Made by a program: the position numbers and the translations under genes. DNA of 64,000 nt from DATMGU01 sp035555315. Lineage in GTDB: Bacteria > Pseudomonadota > Alphaproteobacteria > ATCC43930 > CGMCC-115725. The notes beneath the pieces were generated by a model. The model did no database searches. It was not told the DNA's origin and worked only from the letters and a program-made list of their open reading frames with translations. How positions within the stretch are numbered: the stretch's first letter is position 1; each line of letters begins with the position of its first letter. The stretch is taken from positions 1 to 64,000 of the forward strand of contig DATMGU010000041.1 of NCBI GenBank assembly GCA_035555315.1, read 5' to 3'. Below, piece by piece: positions 7,917-16,088 of the stretch.

Positions 7917-8795
7917 ATGGACCTTCGCGCACTCGTCGACTTCAATCTGGTGGCAGCGCATGGTGGTCTCGGGCGGGCCAGCCGCGCCAGTGGTCAACCC
8001 AAGGCCACGCTCTCGCGGCATATCGCTGAACTGGAGGACAGCCTCGGCTTGCGCCTGCTGGAGCGCGGATCCCGCTCTTTGCGGCTGACCGAGGAAGGGG
8101 CTGCCCTGCACGCCCGCACCGAAGGCCTGCTGCGGGAGATCGCGGAAGCGGGCGAGACGATCGGTACCGGTGTTGGCCGGCCGCGTGGCCGTCTGCGCGT
8201 CAGCGCTCCGGTGCTGTTCGCCCATGTGGCCCTCGGCCGTATCGCGGCGAGGTTCGTCGCCGCCTATCCGGAGGTGCGGCTCGAGATCACGGCCGAGGAC
8301 CGGTTCGTCGATCCGATTGAGGAAGGCTACGATGTTGTCATCCGCATCAATCCGGCGCCTGACGACCGCCTGATCGGTCGCTGCTTCCTGCATGACGAGA
8401 TGCTGGTGGTGGCGTCTCCATCCATCGCTCGTCCGTCCTGCGCCCCGGGCAGCGCGTCGACGGTCCCGGCCGTCGTACTGAACACCGCATCGCCCGATAC
8501 GACATGGCGGATACGGGGGGAAACCCAGATGGATGACCTGGTGCCTGATCCGATCTTGCGTCTCTCGTCGCTCGTGATGGTGCGCGACGCGGTGCTTGCC
8601 AATGCCGGCGCCGCTCTGCTGCCTCGCTCCATGGTGGCCGGCGATTTGGCGGCTGGACACCTCTCGTGCTGGGGCGTCATCGACGACAGGCCGGTGTCCG
8701 CCTGGGCACTCCACGTCTCGCGCAGGCTGGTGAGCAGCAGGGTCACGGCATTTATCAACGCCCTTGTCGCGGCGTTCCCCGAGCAAAGGCTTTGA
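7917..8795 (+). CDS. LysR-family transcriptional regulator
   Basis: The product is about 292 aa from the ATG at 7917; a TTG at 7905 in the same frame is less likely. The N-terminal winged helix (about residues 1-60: ALVDFNLVAAHGGLGRASRA, LSRHIAELEDSLGLRLLERG) and the periplasmic-binding-protein-like effector domain are clear. It faces the NmrA-like gene. The intergenic stretch contains TGAATA (7837-7842) and TATTCA (7861-7866) as widely spaced inverted arms that could be part of the operator. The effector is unknown; oxidative or electrophile stress is typical for such pairs (inference). Confidence 0.88.
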   Translation: MDLRALVDFNLVAAHGGLGRASRASGQPKATLSRHIAELEDSLGLRLLERGSRSLRLTEEGAALHARTEGLLREIAEAGETIGTGVGRPRGRLRVSAPVLFAHVALGRIAARFVAAYPEVRLEITAEDRFVDPIEEGYDVVIRINPAPDDRLIGRCFLHDEMLVVASPSIARPSCAPGSASTVPAVVLNTASPDTTWRIRGETQMDDLVPDPILRLSSLVMVRDAVLANAGAALLPRSMVAGDLAAGHLSCWGVIDDRPVSAWALHVSRRLVSSRVTAFINALVAAFPEQRL

Positions 8796-8929
8796 ACAAT
8801 CCGGGAGAATCGGCGCCACGGCCGGATGTTTGAAATGCGGAGTTCAAAAAGAATATCGAGCCTATTGAAGACGATGAAATAGTGCCCGGGCATGTCGCCG
8901 ATGCTTGTTAGAAGCGGCTTTTCCGTTTT

Positions 8930-9216
8930 CGAGCGGTCTGGGCCGCGATGTGTATAATTTCACCGCGGCCTCCTATGACACGGAGGTGAGGGCCACCGCC
9001 GTCGGCATGGAATTGTCCGTCGGTCGGGTCGGGGCCATCCTTGGTCCAGTGATCGCCGGTCTTCTTCAGCAAATGTATCCCGGCCCAACGGCGATGTTTA
9101 TCGCGATTGGCGCCGCAAGTGCCGTGGCTGGTCTAGCGATCGCCTTTGTCCGTCTCCGACCCGCGGCTTCGGCTTCACACTCTCCAACGACAAGTGCGAC
9201 CGTCGCGGCCGAGTAG
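8930..9216 (+). pseudogene. C-terminal remnant of an MFS (aromatic acid:H+ symporter-like) transporter
   Basis: The text NFTAASYDTEVRATAVGMEL, then SVGRVGAILGPVIAGLLQQ, reproduces the last three to four membrane helices of AAHS-type MFS proteins, including the RATAVG loop signature. The first eight or so helices are missing and no ribosome site or sensible start is present, so the gene is truncated. It fills most of the 8796-9318 gap; I see nothing else there. Confidence 0.65.
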
Positions 9217-9318
9217 GCATGCGGATGGCGTGGGCAGATGCCGTCTTCGGTGTCAAACGCTCCTTAATTGCGACCTTCGACCATCATTCGAGCGGCGCCG
9301 CGCAGGATGGCCGCCATA

Positions 9319-9645
9319 TCAGCTCTCGGGGTCCTGCATCCAGGCGGGGATATCGCGCTGGGCGTGGAGCACGCGCCAGACGTCGATGTGGTCGTCGCGC
9401 TCAATGTAGAACATGAAATAGGGATAACGCTTCAGCTTGAGGCTGCGCAGCCCGGGAAGGGTGAGTTCATGCGCATAACGAGGTGACCCGGCGGCGGGAT
9501 GGACGGCGACGGTTCTGTAGGCCGTTTGCAGGGCATCAATGAAGCCCAGCGCGACGTCGGACTCGGCTTCTCGGATGTAGTGGTCAACGGCGGCTTCGAC
9601 GTCCCAACGGGCCAACTGGCGCGGGAGGACCGGCTTCTCACTCAC
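9319..9645 (-). CDS. parE: ParE/RelE-family toxin
   Basis: The product is 108 aa. ARWDVEAAVDHYIREAES near the N terminus and SLKLKRYPYFMFYIERDD followed by VWRVLHAQRDIP at the C terminus are hallmarks of the ParE branch of the RelE fold. ParE toxins typically poison DNA gyrase. The start overlaps the stop of the upstream antitoxin gene by 4 bp (translational coupling), the usual parDE order. The symbol is by family, not by proven activity. Confidence 0.88.
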   Translation of the reverse strand: MSEKPVLPRQLARWDVEAAVDHYIREAESDVALGFIDALQTAYRTVAVHPAAGSPRYAHELTLPGLRSLKLKRYPYFMFYIERDDHIDVWRVLHAQRDIPAWMQDPES

Positions 9646-9881
9646 CCGGCTTTGGCTTGGTGGACCCGGTCCCTGAGGCCGCTGAAATAGGTCTCGTCGG
9701 CCGCCGCCGTCGCCGGCGACGCGGCGCCATCGAGCAACAGCTTGCGCAGGCGTTGACGATCCTGATCGGCGCGGATCAATTCGCGGACATACTCACTGCT
9801 CGTGCCGTAGCCCCGCCCGGCGACCTGCTCATCGACGAAGGACTTGAGCGACTCCGGAAGCGAGATGTTCATCGTACTCAT
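9642..9881 (-). CDS. parD: ParD-like antitoxin (CC2985-type ribbon-helix-helix)
   Basis: The product is 79 aa. MNISLPESLKSFVDEQVAGR followed by YGTSSEYVRELIRADQDR is the ribbon-helix-helix DNA-binding core of this ParD family. The C-terminal tail (about residues 45-79) would wrap the toxin. It is the first gene of the pair and overlaps parE by 4 bp. ParD usually represses its own promoter together with ParE. Confidence 0.88.
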   Translation of the reverse strand: MSTMNISLPESLKSFVDEQVAGRGYGTSSEYVRELIRADQDRQRLRKLLLDGAASPATAAADETYFSGLRDRVHQAKAG

Positions 9882-9929
9882 GGCTGGAAGTTATGCCCTA
9901 TGGCAAAATTTGGCAAGAAAGTCTCGCGG

Positions 9930-10074
9930 TCAGCGACGCCCTTGCGCGGCGCCAGCCGATCGCGCCGCTTTCCGGCAGGCTTTTCCAGGACACCCCGTCG
10001 ATCTCGATGACGGTGAGCGAGGCCATAAAGAGATCCTGGTCTACCCGTTCGCGGCAGTCGGCAAAAACCGAGGG
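9930..10074 (-). pseudogene. Remnant of a VapC-type PIN-domain toxin gene
   Basis: On the minus strand one frame reads FADCRERVDQDLFMASLTVI followed by EI. A second frame then reads GVLEKPAGKRRDRLA. Together these match the middle of FitB/VapC-like PIN toxins (TxxEIxxGxxxxPAGKRR), split by a frameshift. The first and last thirds, with most catalytic acidic residues, are absent. It sits just upstream of the intact ParDE module. Confidence 0.5.
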
Positions 10075-10101
10075 TGGAAATCGAGGGCAGAAACCGAGGG
10101 C

Positions 10102-10875
10102 TCAGTCATCCAGGATGGCGACCGCGCGGGTCCAGCCGGCGGAGGCGGCGCGCAGCTTCACCGGAAAGCAAGCGATGGTGAAGCCGTCGGGCGGCAGGAT
10201 TTCCAGGTTGTACAGCTTTTCCAGATGGCAGTAGCCGATATGCCGCCCCGCCTTGTGGCCTTCCCAGATGATGCTTGGGTCGTGCGTCTCGGCGTAGCGG
10301 CGCGCGGTATGGACGAACGGCGCGTCCCAGCTCCAGGCATCGGTGCCGGTCAGCCGGATACCCCGCTCCAACAGATACATGGTCGCCTCATAACCCATGC
10401 CGCAGCCGCTCGGCACATAGTCGGGTTGTCCGTAGCGGCTCGCGGCGCTGGTATTGACGACGACGATCTCGAGCGGTGAGAGCGTGTGGCCGATGCGCGC
10501 GAGTTCGGCGGCCACGTCCGCGGCGGTCGCCACGTAGCCGTCCGGGAGATGGCGAAAGTCCAGTTTGACGGCGGGCTGAAAACACCAGTCCAGCGGCACT
10601 TCGTCGATCGTCCAGCTGCGCTCGCCGTGGTTCATCGTGGAGTGAAAGTGGTAGGGCGCGTCGAGATGCGTGCCGTTATGCGTGCCGATGTCCACCCGCT
10701 CGACCGCCCAGCCCTCCCCATCCGGCAGATCCTCGGGCTTCAGGCCGGGAAAGATCGAAGCGACCTGCGCAGCCGTTTCCTTGTGGTTGGAATAGGTGAT
10801 GCGCGGTCCGGGGCCGAGATCGGCCGGCACGTCGTTGTCGAGAGTCACGGAAATGTCGATCAGTCGGCGGGGCAT
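10102..10875 (-). CDS. Cyclase-family metal-dependent hydrolase (kynurenine-formamidase-like fold)
   Basis: The product is 257 aa. THNGTHLDAPYHF (residues 65-77) contains the HxGTHxDxPxH metal-binding motif (His66, His70, Asp72, His76) of the cyclase/KynB superfamily. Members hydrolyse amide or lactone bonds, such as formylkynurenine or isatin. A good ribosome site (GGAGG) lies 8-12 nt upstream. It is preceded, 13 bp away on the same strand, by a decayed fumarylacetoacetate-hydrolase piece, implying a former operon for breakdown of an aromatic or keto acid. The substrate cannot be assigned. Confidence 0.82.
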   Translation of the reverse strand: MPRRLIDISVTLDNDVPADLGPGPRITYSNHKETAAQVASIFPGLKPEDLPDGEGWAVERVDIGTHNGTHLDAPYHFHSTMNHGERSWTIDEVPLDWCFQPAVKLDFRHLPDGYVATAADVAAELARIGHTLSPLEIVVVNTSAASRYGQPDYVPSGCGMGYEATMYLLERGIRLTGTDAWSWDAPFVHTARRYAETHDPSIIWEGHKAGRHIGYCHLEKLYNLEILPPDGFTIACFPVKLRAASAGWTRAVAILDD

Positions 10876-10888
10876 GGATGTACCTCCC

Positions 10889-11112
10889 TCAAACCGCCGA
10901 GCCCTGCGGCATGGCGATGCGGTTGCGTAGCGTGCCGATCCCGTCGACGTCCAGCTCGATCATGTCACCGTCGTGTAGGAAACGGACCCGCTCCAGGCCG
11001 CGGCAATTGCCGACGGAGCCGGCGTCGATCACCTCGGGAAAGCTGAACAGCATGCCTTCGGTGGTGGAGTTTGCCCAGGTCTCGCCGTCTATGAGTTTAA
11101 GAGCGAATTAGA
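10889..11112 (-). pseudogene. Decayed C-terminal piece of a fumarylacetoacetate-hydrolase-family gene
   Basis: On the minus strand LIDGETWANSTTEGMLFSF is followed by AGSVGNCRGLE and then GDMIELDVDGIGTLRNRI. These blocks occur in this order at the C terminus of FAH-family proteins, but the stretch between the first and second is shortened and an in-frame stop precedes them. The N-terminal two thirds, with the metal-binding residues, are missing. The rest of 10876-11226 (11113-11226) is short open text without a recognisable family. Confidence 0.6.
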
Positions 11113-11226
11113 GGCCCGAAGCGATCTTTGAACTCGTGCTCCAGCTCATCGTAAAGGCGAACGAGCGTGCGCGTGACGCGGTTGAACTCGCGCTGTAGTC
11201 CGACCGAGCGCCTGCCAATCTAAGAG

Positions 11227-11901
11227 TCAGGACCGGATGCCCAATTCAAAAAGGCCGGTGAATAGGTCGGCCGGTTCGGCGAAGACGCGAAAGGCCCCGG
11301 CGCGCACCAACTCGTCGTCGCCGTAGCCGCCTGAGAGCAGTCCGACACCGAGAGAGCCGGCCCGTCGGGCGGCGAGCATGTCCCATATGCTGTCCCCGAC
11401 GACGAAGCAGGCGCCGGGCGGTCGATCCAGCCGCCGCGCCGCTTCGAGGAACAGGTCGGGGTTCGGCTTGGCGAATGCAACTTGGTCTCGGGTAACGATC
11501 GTCATGCGATCTACCGGCAGGCCCAGTTTGTCGATCATGGGCGCGGCGGTCTCGGCGCGTCCGCTCGTCGCGATTGCCCAAGGGATGTCCAATGCCGTGA
11601 GATGCGCCAACAGGGCGCTCGCGCCGGGCAAGGGTCGTATCGCGGCGACCCTTTTCATGAAGGCGTCGGCGTGACCGCGGCTCAAGCGCGTTCTACTCTT
11701 TTCGTCGAGCTCCAGGCCTGACTCGCGCATCAAAGCTTGCGAGAAGAGGCCGCCGCTCATTCCAATGCGGCGGTGAACGCGCCAGATCGGCACCTCGATG
11801 CCTTCCGCTTCGAGCGCTTCCGCCCAGGACAGGACGTGCTGGTAGACGCTGTCCATGAGCGTCCCGTCGAGGTCGAAAATAAAGGCTGAATCGTCGGCCA
11901 T
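11227..11901 (-). CDS. HAD-superfamily phosphatase, phosphoglycolate-phosphatase/beta-phosphoglucomutase-like
   Basis: The product is 224 aa. FDLDGTL (residues 9-15) supplies the nucleophile Asp10 and the acid/base Asp12. AIATSGRAE carries motif II, a conserved Lys lies before FAKPNPDLFL, and VVGDSIWDM carries the motif III acidic residue. A helical cap (about residues 16-80) puts it in subfamily I. Such enzymes remove phosphate from small metabolites such as 2-phosphoglycolate or sugar phosphates; the substrate is not predictable. The gene stands alone. The 283-bp gap to the next gene shows nothing coding. Confidence 0.85.
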   Translation of the reverse strand: MADDSAFIFDLDGTLMDSVYQHVLSWAEALEAEGIEVPIWRVHRRIGMSGGLFSQALMRESGLELDEKSRTRLSRGHADAFMKRVAAIRPLPGASALLAHLTALDIPWAIATSGRAETAAPMIDKLGLPVDRMTIVTRDQVAFAKPNPDLFLEAARRLDRPPGACFVVGDSIWDMLAARRAGSLGVGLLSGGYGDDELVRAGAFRVFAEPADLFTGLFELGIRS

Positions 11902-12184
11902 GACGCTACCTTATGCTGCGTGTCCGGCGGGGCTGATGGATCGGCGGCCATTCCCCGTCCAAGATATGAATCCGTCCGGCGGCGAAATCGTTCCAAAGCT
12001 CGCGACTTGGCGTGGAAAGGTCCGGTCGAGAAGGAGCTGTGGAACCAGGCCGGGCAAGGCGCGTCCACGTGCCGGCGGGTTAGGGAAAGCTCCGACGGTC
12101 GGCCGCTTCTATGCCGCCACAGAAAGGAACCGGCCTCCCGGTCTATCGTTTTGAACGTGTGAAATTTGACCGGGAAAACCGCCT

Positions 12185-12904
12185 ATGGAAACGATGCCGC
12201 TTGTGCCGGACTGGCGTGACCTGGCTCTGCGCCTGGTTTTCACCGTCATCGCCGGCGGGCTCATCGGTCTCAACCGCGGAGAGCACGGCCATCCGGCCGG
12301 ACTGCGGACGACCCTGCTGGTCGGCTTGGCAGCTTCGGTCGCCATGATCCAAGCGAACCTGCTGTTGCCGATGGCCGGCAAGTCGCCGGGATCCTTCATC
12401 ACTAACGATCTGATGCGCCTGCCGCTCGGCATTCTGTCCGGGATGGGTTTCATCGGCGCGGGCGCCATTCTGCGCCGTGGCGACATGGTTCGAGGCATCA
12501 CCACGGCGGCAACGCTCTGGATGATGACGGTGATCGGCCTTTGCTTCGGCGGCGGACAACTCATGCTCGGCTCGGTCGGCGCCGGTCTCAGTCTCATCAC
12601 CCTCCGGGGACTGAAGTGGTGCGAAGCGCGCATGATCCACGAGCAACGGGCGTCGCTTTTCGTGACACTCGAAGCCGATACCCCGCCTGTCGCCCTGATC
12701 CAAGACCATCTCGCACGCGAGGGTTTCCAGTCGATAGTCGGGGCGATGGAGTTCGACGCCGCCGGCCGACGGCATTTCGCTTTCGAACTGCGCGGGCGTG
12801 GCCGGATGGATGAGCCAAAGGCCCCGGCCCGTCTTGGCGAGCTCGCGCGGACGGCCGGCGTGACCGCCGTGAAATGGATGTCCCGCGACTCGCCGCCGCT
12901 GTGA
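12185..12904 (+). CDS. MgtC/SapB-family membrane protein
   Basis: The product is 239 aa. The N-terminal half has four to five membrane helices with the family blocks GGLIGLNRGEHGHPAGLRTT and GMGFIGAGAILRRGD then GITTAATLW. The C-terminal part (about residues 150-239) is a soluble ACT-like domain. MgtC proteins support growth at low magnesium and inside host cells, in some cases by acting on the F-type ATPase. There is no adjacent Mg transporter. The gene precedes the ybhP/ybhN-like pair on the same strand. Confidence 0.88.
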   Translation: METMPLVPDWRDLALRLVFTVIAGGLIGLNRGEHGHPAGLRTTLLVGLAASVAMIQANLLLPMAGKSPGSFITNDLMRLPLGILSGMGFIGAGAILRRGDMVRGITTAATLWMMTVIGLCFGGGQLMLGSVGAGLSLITLRGLKWCEARMIHEQRASLFVTLEADTPPVALIQDHLAREGFQSIVGAMEFDAAGRRHFAFELRGRGRMDEPKAPARLGELARTAGVTAVKWMSRDSPPL

Positions 12905-12972
12905 AACGGGATCGAAATACGATCTGCCGCGTTTGACCCAATCACCGGCAACGGAAGCATTCGAAATGGCCC

Positions 12973-13701
12973 ATGCCAAGGACAAGGTGTCGATTAGGGA
13001 TGCCGACCATCGCCAGCTACAATATCCATAGCTGCATCGGCCGGGATGGCGTCATGGCCCCCCAACGCATCGTCGCGGTCATCCGCGAATTGGATGCGGA
13101 CGTGGTGGCGCTGCAGGAGGTCGAGGCCCAACATCGCCAGGGCGCGCTCGACCAATGGGTCTTTCTCGCCCGGGAATTGGGGTATTTCTGCACACCCGGC
13201 ATCAGCTTGCGCACCCAGCGGCGAAACTACGGCAACGCGCTTTTGTCCCGATGGCCGGCGGAGATGGTGCGGCTGCACGATCTGAGCGTCGATCGCCGCG
13301 AGCCACGCGGGGCGATCGACATCGACTTTCGCGTCGAGGTCGGTCGATCATTGCGGGTGATCAGCACGCATCTCGGTCTGCGGCGCGCGGAACGTCGGCT
13401 GCAGATCGCCGCCATACGGAAGATCCTGGCGGCGAAGAGCGATGATGACGCGGCCCTGCTGCTCGGCGACCTCAACGAATGGCGCCCCGGTTCGGCGAAC
13501 CTGCGTGCCCTGCGCCCGCTTTTCCATCCGTCGCCCGCGCCGCCGACCTTCCCGGCGAACCGGCCGCTGTTCGCGCTCGATCGGATACTGGCCGCCGGGA
13601 CGGTCCGGGTCCGTGACATCGCCGCCCATCGCTCCGACCTTGCGCGCATCGCGTCGGATCATCTGCCGATCCGCGCGACGGTGTGGTGGGAGGGTGTCTG
13701 A
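12973..13701 (+). CDS. Endonuclease/exonuclease/phosphatase-family protein, YbhP-like
   Basis: The product is 242 aa from ATG 12973, or 233 aa from ATG 13000, just before the conserved TIASYNIHSC strand. ASYNIH, VVALQEVEAQ, LLLGDLNEW and the terminal SDHLPI carry the metal-binding and catalytic Asn, Glu, Asp and His of the EEP (DNase I-like) fold. The stop overlaps the start of the following UPF0104 gene by one base (TGATG). In E. coli, ybhP (EEP), clsB/ybhO (PLD) and ybhN (UPF0104) form one cluster, and the same three families are together here. A role in lipid headgroup metabolism is therefore plausible (inference). Confidence 0.85.
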   Translation: MPRTRCRLGMPTIASYNIHSCIGRDGVMAPQRIVAVIRELDADVVALQEVEAQHRQGALDQWVFLARELGYFCTPGISLRTQRRNYGNALLSRWPAEMVRLHDLSVDRREPRGAIDIDFRVEVGRSLRVISTHLGLRRAERRLQIAAIRKILAAKSDDDAALLLGDLNEWRPGSANLRALRPLFHPSPAPPTFPANRPLFALDRILAAGTVRVRDIAAHRSDLARIASDHLPIRATVWWEGV

Positions 13702-14675
13702 TGCGTATCGATTGGCGTCGCTGGAGCGTCGTCCTGACCTTTCTGTTGGCGCTGGCGGCGCTCGCCATTGTCGTTCACGTGCTGCGGCAGTTCACCTGGG
13801 CCCAGATCGCTGCATCGATGGCACGGCTCGGCCCCCGGGAAATCGCCGGGGCGGTGCTTTGCACCATCGCTAGCTATGCCACCTTGACCGGTTTCGATTG
13901 GCTCGGCGTCGCCTATGGCGGAGGCAAGGTACCCTATCGCCGGGTGGCGCTCGCGTCCTTCCTTAGCCTGTCGATCGGTCACACGGTTGGCTTCGCACCC
14001 TTGAGCAGTGGTGCTATCCGCTATCGCTACTACTCGGAAGCGGCGCTCGACATGCGGCAGGTCGGGCTGGTCGTTCTCCTCTCGGCCGTGACCGTGATGC
14101 TCGGCGAAGCCACGCTTGCCGGGTTGGCGCTGCTGACCCAACCCTCCCTGGCCGCGAAGCTGCTGCGGCTGGACTCGGCGGCATCGGCGGCGATCGGCAT
14201 GGCCTGTCTGGCCTTGCCCACGCTATATTGGGTGCTGGCGGCGACGCTTCGCGGGCCTCTCAGGCTTCACAACTGGTCGTTCCGCCTGCCTGGTCCGCGG
14301 ATCGCGGCATTGCAGATCGGTCTCGGTCTGCTGAACTACGGTCTCGTGACCGGCGCGCTCTATTTCGTCCTATCGGCGGTCGTCGCCATCGACTACCGAA
14401 GCGTCGCCGCGGCTTATGTGCTCGCCAATCTGGCGGCGCTGCTGACCCATGTGCCGGGAGGCCTGGGCGTGCTCGAAGCCGTGATCGTGATCTTGCTGCC
14501 GGGCGGCGATCTGATCGGTCCGCTCATCGTCTTTCGGATCGTCTATTTCCTAATCCCGCTCGCCATCGGCTGCCTGCTGCTTGCCGGCACCGAATTGCGC
14601 CAGCGCCTTCGTTCCACCAAAGCCCTCCGTTCCGCCAAGGTCCTCCGTTCCCCTAAGGCTAAGTTCGGACCATAG
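13701..14675 (+). CDS. UPF0104/YbhN-like integral membrane protein (lysylphosphatidylglycerol-synthase TM region family)
   Basis: The product is 324 aa starting at the ATG that overlaps the preceding stop. Eight or so hydrophobic helices are visible, with family blocks SIGHTVGFAPLSSGAIRYRY and LLTHVPGGLGVLEAVIVILL. The family resembles the flippase half of MprF and is linked to lipid translocation. The last 22 residues contain three copies of LRS(T/A/P)KA/V encoded by an 18-bp tandem repeat. That end overlaps the end of the convergent phospholipase D gene by 126 bp, which is unusual. Confidence 0.85.
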   Translation: MRIDWRRWSVVLTFLLALAALAIVVHVLRQFTWAQIAASMARLGPREIAGAVLCTIASYATLTGFDWLGVAYGGGKVPYRRVALASFLSLSIGHTVGFAPLSSGAIRYRYYSEAALDMRQVGLVVLLSAVTVMLGEATLAGLALLTQPSLAAKLLRLDSAASAAIGMACLALPTLYWVLAATLRGPLRLHNWSFRLPGPRIAALQIGLGLLNYGLVTGALYFVLSAVVAIDYRSVAAAYVLANLAALLTHVPGGLGVLEAVIVILLPGGDLIGPLIVFRIVYFLIPLAIGCLLLAGTELRQRLRSTKALRSAKVLRSPKAKFGP

Positions 14676-16088
14676 GCGTCCGAATAACGGCGCCTCCGTC
14701 GGATCGAGCAAGGCGGTACCCGGCATCGGCACGCTCGGTCCTTCCTCCGGCACTTCGAGCGGCCGGAGGTATCCGGCGTCATTCAATTCCTCGATGACGG
14801 CGATGACGGACCCATGGCGCTGGAAGGCCGCGGCCACGGCTTCGACCGGTTGGTGTACTTGTTCGGCGATCAAGCGGTTGCGGATCGTCCGGATCCGCTC
14901 GCGATGCGCCGAGGTGACCGCCTCGAGCGCCAGGTCGCACTCCGTATCGACGGACATGGATCGGTTGTTGAGATTCGACGATCCGACGCGCAGCAGGCGA
15001 TCGTCGATCACCATCAGCTTGGCGTGGATCTTGACCTCGGCATGGTTCGTCCCGTCCGACGCTGTCGGGTAATAGACTCGCAGCCGGCCCCGGCGATCTG
15101 CCGCTCGTAAGCGGCGCAGCAACCGATCCCGGTTGTTGCCCATCGCGAATTGTTCGAGATGGCCACGCGCCGTCCGGGTCACGATGATGACGATCTCCGG
15201 CCCATCGGGCTCCTCCATCCGGCACGCCAACCGGTCGCCGACGGCTTCGGACGTCAGATATTGCGCCTCCAGATAGATGCAATGCCGGGCCGCCGCGAGC
15301 GCGTCTTGATTGAGCCTTTCAATCTCGCGCGCCGCCCCCGGCTCGGTTCGCGTGACAGCGGCGGGTACGTCGGTGAAGTCGGTGGCGAGGTCATCCGGCC
15401 ACGCGCCGGATATCGGCCGCGGCGCCGACAATTGCTCGCCGGTCGCGGCCGCCCACCGCGCGGCGGCATAGTCGGACAGGGCCGCCGCCGCAGGCCCGGC
15501 GACCATCATCTGCAGGTCGTGGACCGGCCCGTAGGTCTCGCCCGCCGGTGTCACCCGTCCCGGGTGGGACGGCGGGTGATCGATCGGATCCCATCGGTCG
15601 CCGGCCAGGTCGATACCACCGACGAACGCGAGAGCGTCGTCGACGATCACGAGCTTGGCGTGATGGGAGCAGGCGAAGGGCGCCGGCGCGAAATGATGGC
15701 GGAAGCCCGCGTTGGCGGCACCAAGGGCGGTCAGCGCCGCAGCACATCGCCGATTGCCGCCGTAGAAGATGGTCCGGTCCCACAAGAGGAAACGGATCTC
15801 CAGCATCGGCCGCTCGGCCAGCAGCGCCGACAGGAAATCGCTGAGCGGCCGCGCTTCGTGGCCGTCGCCATGCGGATCGAGGATCAACGCCGCGTCCAGA
15901 TCCCAGCCAACGAGCAGGATCCGGTATCTAGCTTGCTTCAGGGCGATCGCGAGCCGCCGGAAGTAATCGGCATTGGTCAGCACGGCGGCTCGCGTCGCCT
16001 GGACGAGCCTCCAGCAGTTTTGGCCCTCCACCAGGATTTTCGGCGAGGTCCGAGGGGGCTCAAGAGGTGCGGTGTTCGGCATTTCGCT
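14550..16088 (-). CDS. Phospholipase D-superfamily phosphatidyltransferase, cardiolipin-synthase ClsB-like
   Basis: The product is 512 aa from the ATG at 16088; an open frame continues upstream but there it runs antisense-frame through the next gene. Two HKD motifs are intact: HAKLVIVDD (His141, Lys143, Asp148) and HAKLMVIDD (His353, Lys355, Asp360), each followed by a GG/GS-N block. Such enzymes make cardiolipin or exchange phospholipid headgroups at the membrane. It faces the YbhP/YbhN-like genes. The last 42 codons overlap the convergent UPF0104 gene and are built on its 18-bp repeat (GTEDLGGTEGFGGT). The start overlaps the upstream small gene by 29 bp. Confidence 0.85.
   Translation of the reverse strand, partial: SEMPNTAPLEPPRTSPKILVEGQNCWRLVQATRAAVLTNADYFRRLAIALKQARYRILLVGWDLDAALILDPHGDGHEARPLSDFLSALLAERPMLEIRFLLWDRTIFYGGNRRCAAALTALGAANAGFRHHFAPAPFACSHHAKLVIVDDALAFVGGIDLAGDRWDPIDHPPSHPGRVTPAGETYGPVHDLQMMVAGPAAAALSDYAAARWAAATGEQLSAPRPISGAWPDDLATDFTDVPAAVTRTEPGAAREIERLNQDALAAARHCIYLEAQYLTSEAVGDRLACRMEEPDGPEIVIIVTRTARGHLEQFAMGNNRDRLLRRLRAADRRGRLRVYYPTASDGTNHAEVKIHAKLMVIDDRLLRVGSSNLNNRSMSVDTECDLALEAVTSAHRERIRTIRNRLIAEQVHQPVEAVAAAFQRHGSVIAVIEELNDAGYLRPLEVPEEGPSVPMPGTALLDPTEAPLFGRLWSELSLRGTEDLGGTEGFGGTKALAQFGAGKQQAADGERD
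14607..14660. repeat. Three 18-bp tandem repeats at a convergent gene overlap
   Basis: Units start at 14607, 14625 and 14643; the consensus is CTCCGTTCCNCCAAGGYC. The array encodes LRSxKx on the plus strand (UPF0104) and GGTEG-like residues on the minus strand (phospholipase D), so both C termini were lengthened in step without a frame change. Confidence 0.75.

Noticed and set aside
11113..11226. A minus-strand text (RTLVRLYDELEHEFKDRFGP) that might be another gene piece
   Set aside because: It is open for only about 37 codons and I cannot match it to a family, so it is not listed as a feature.
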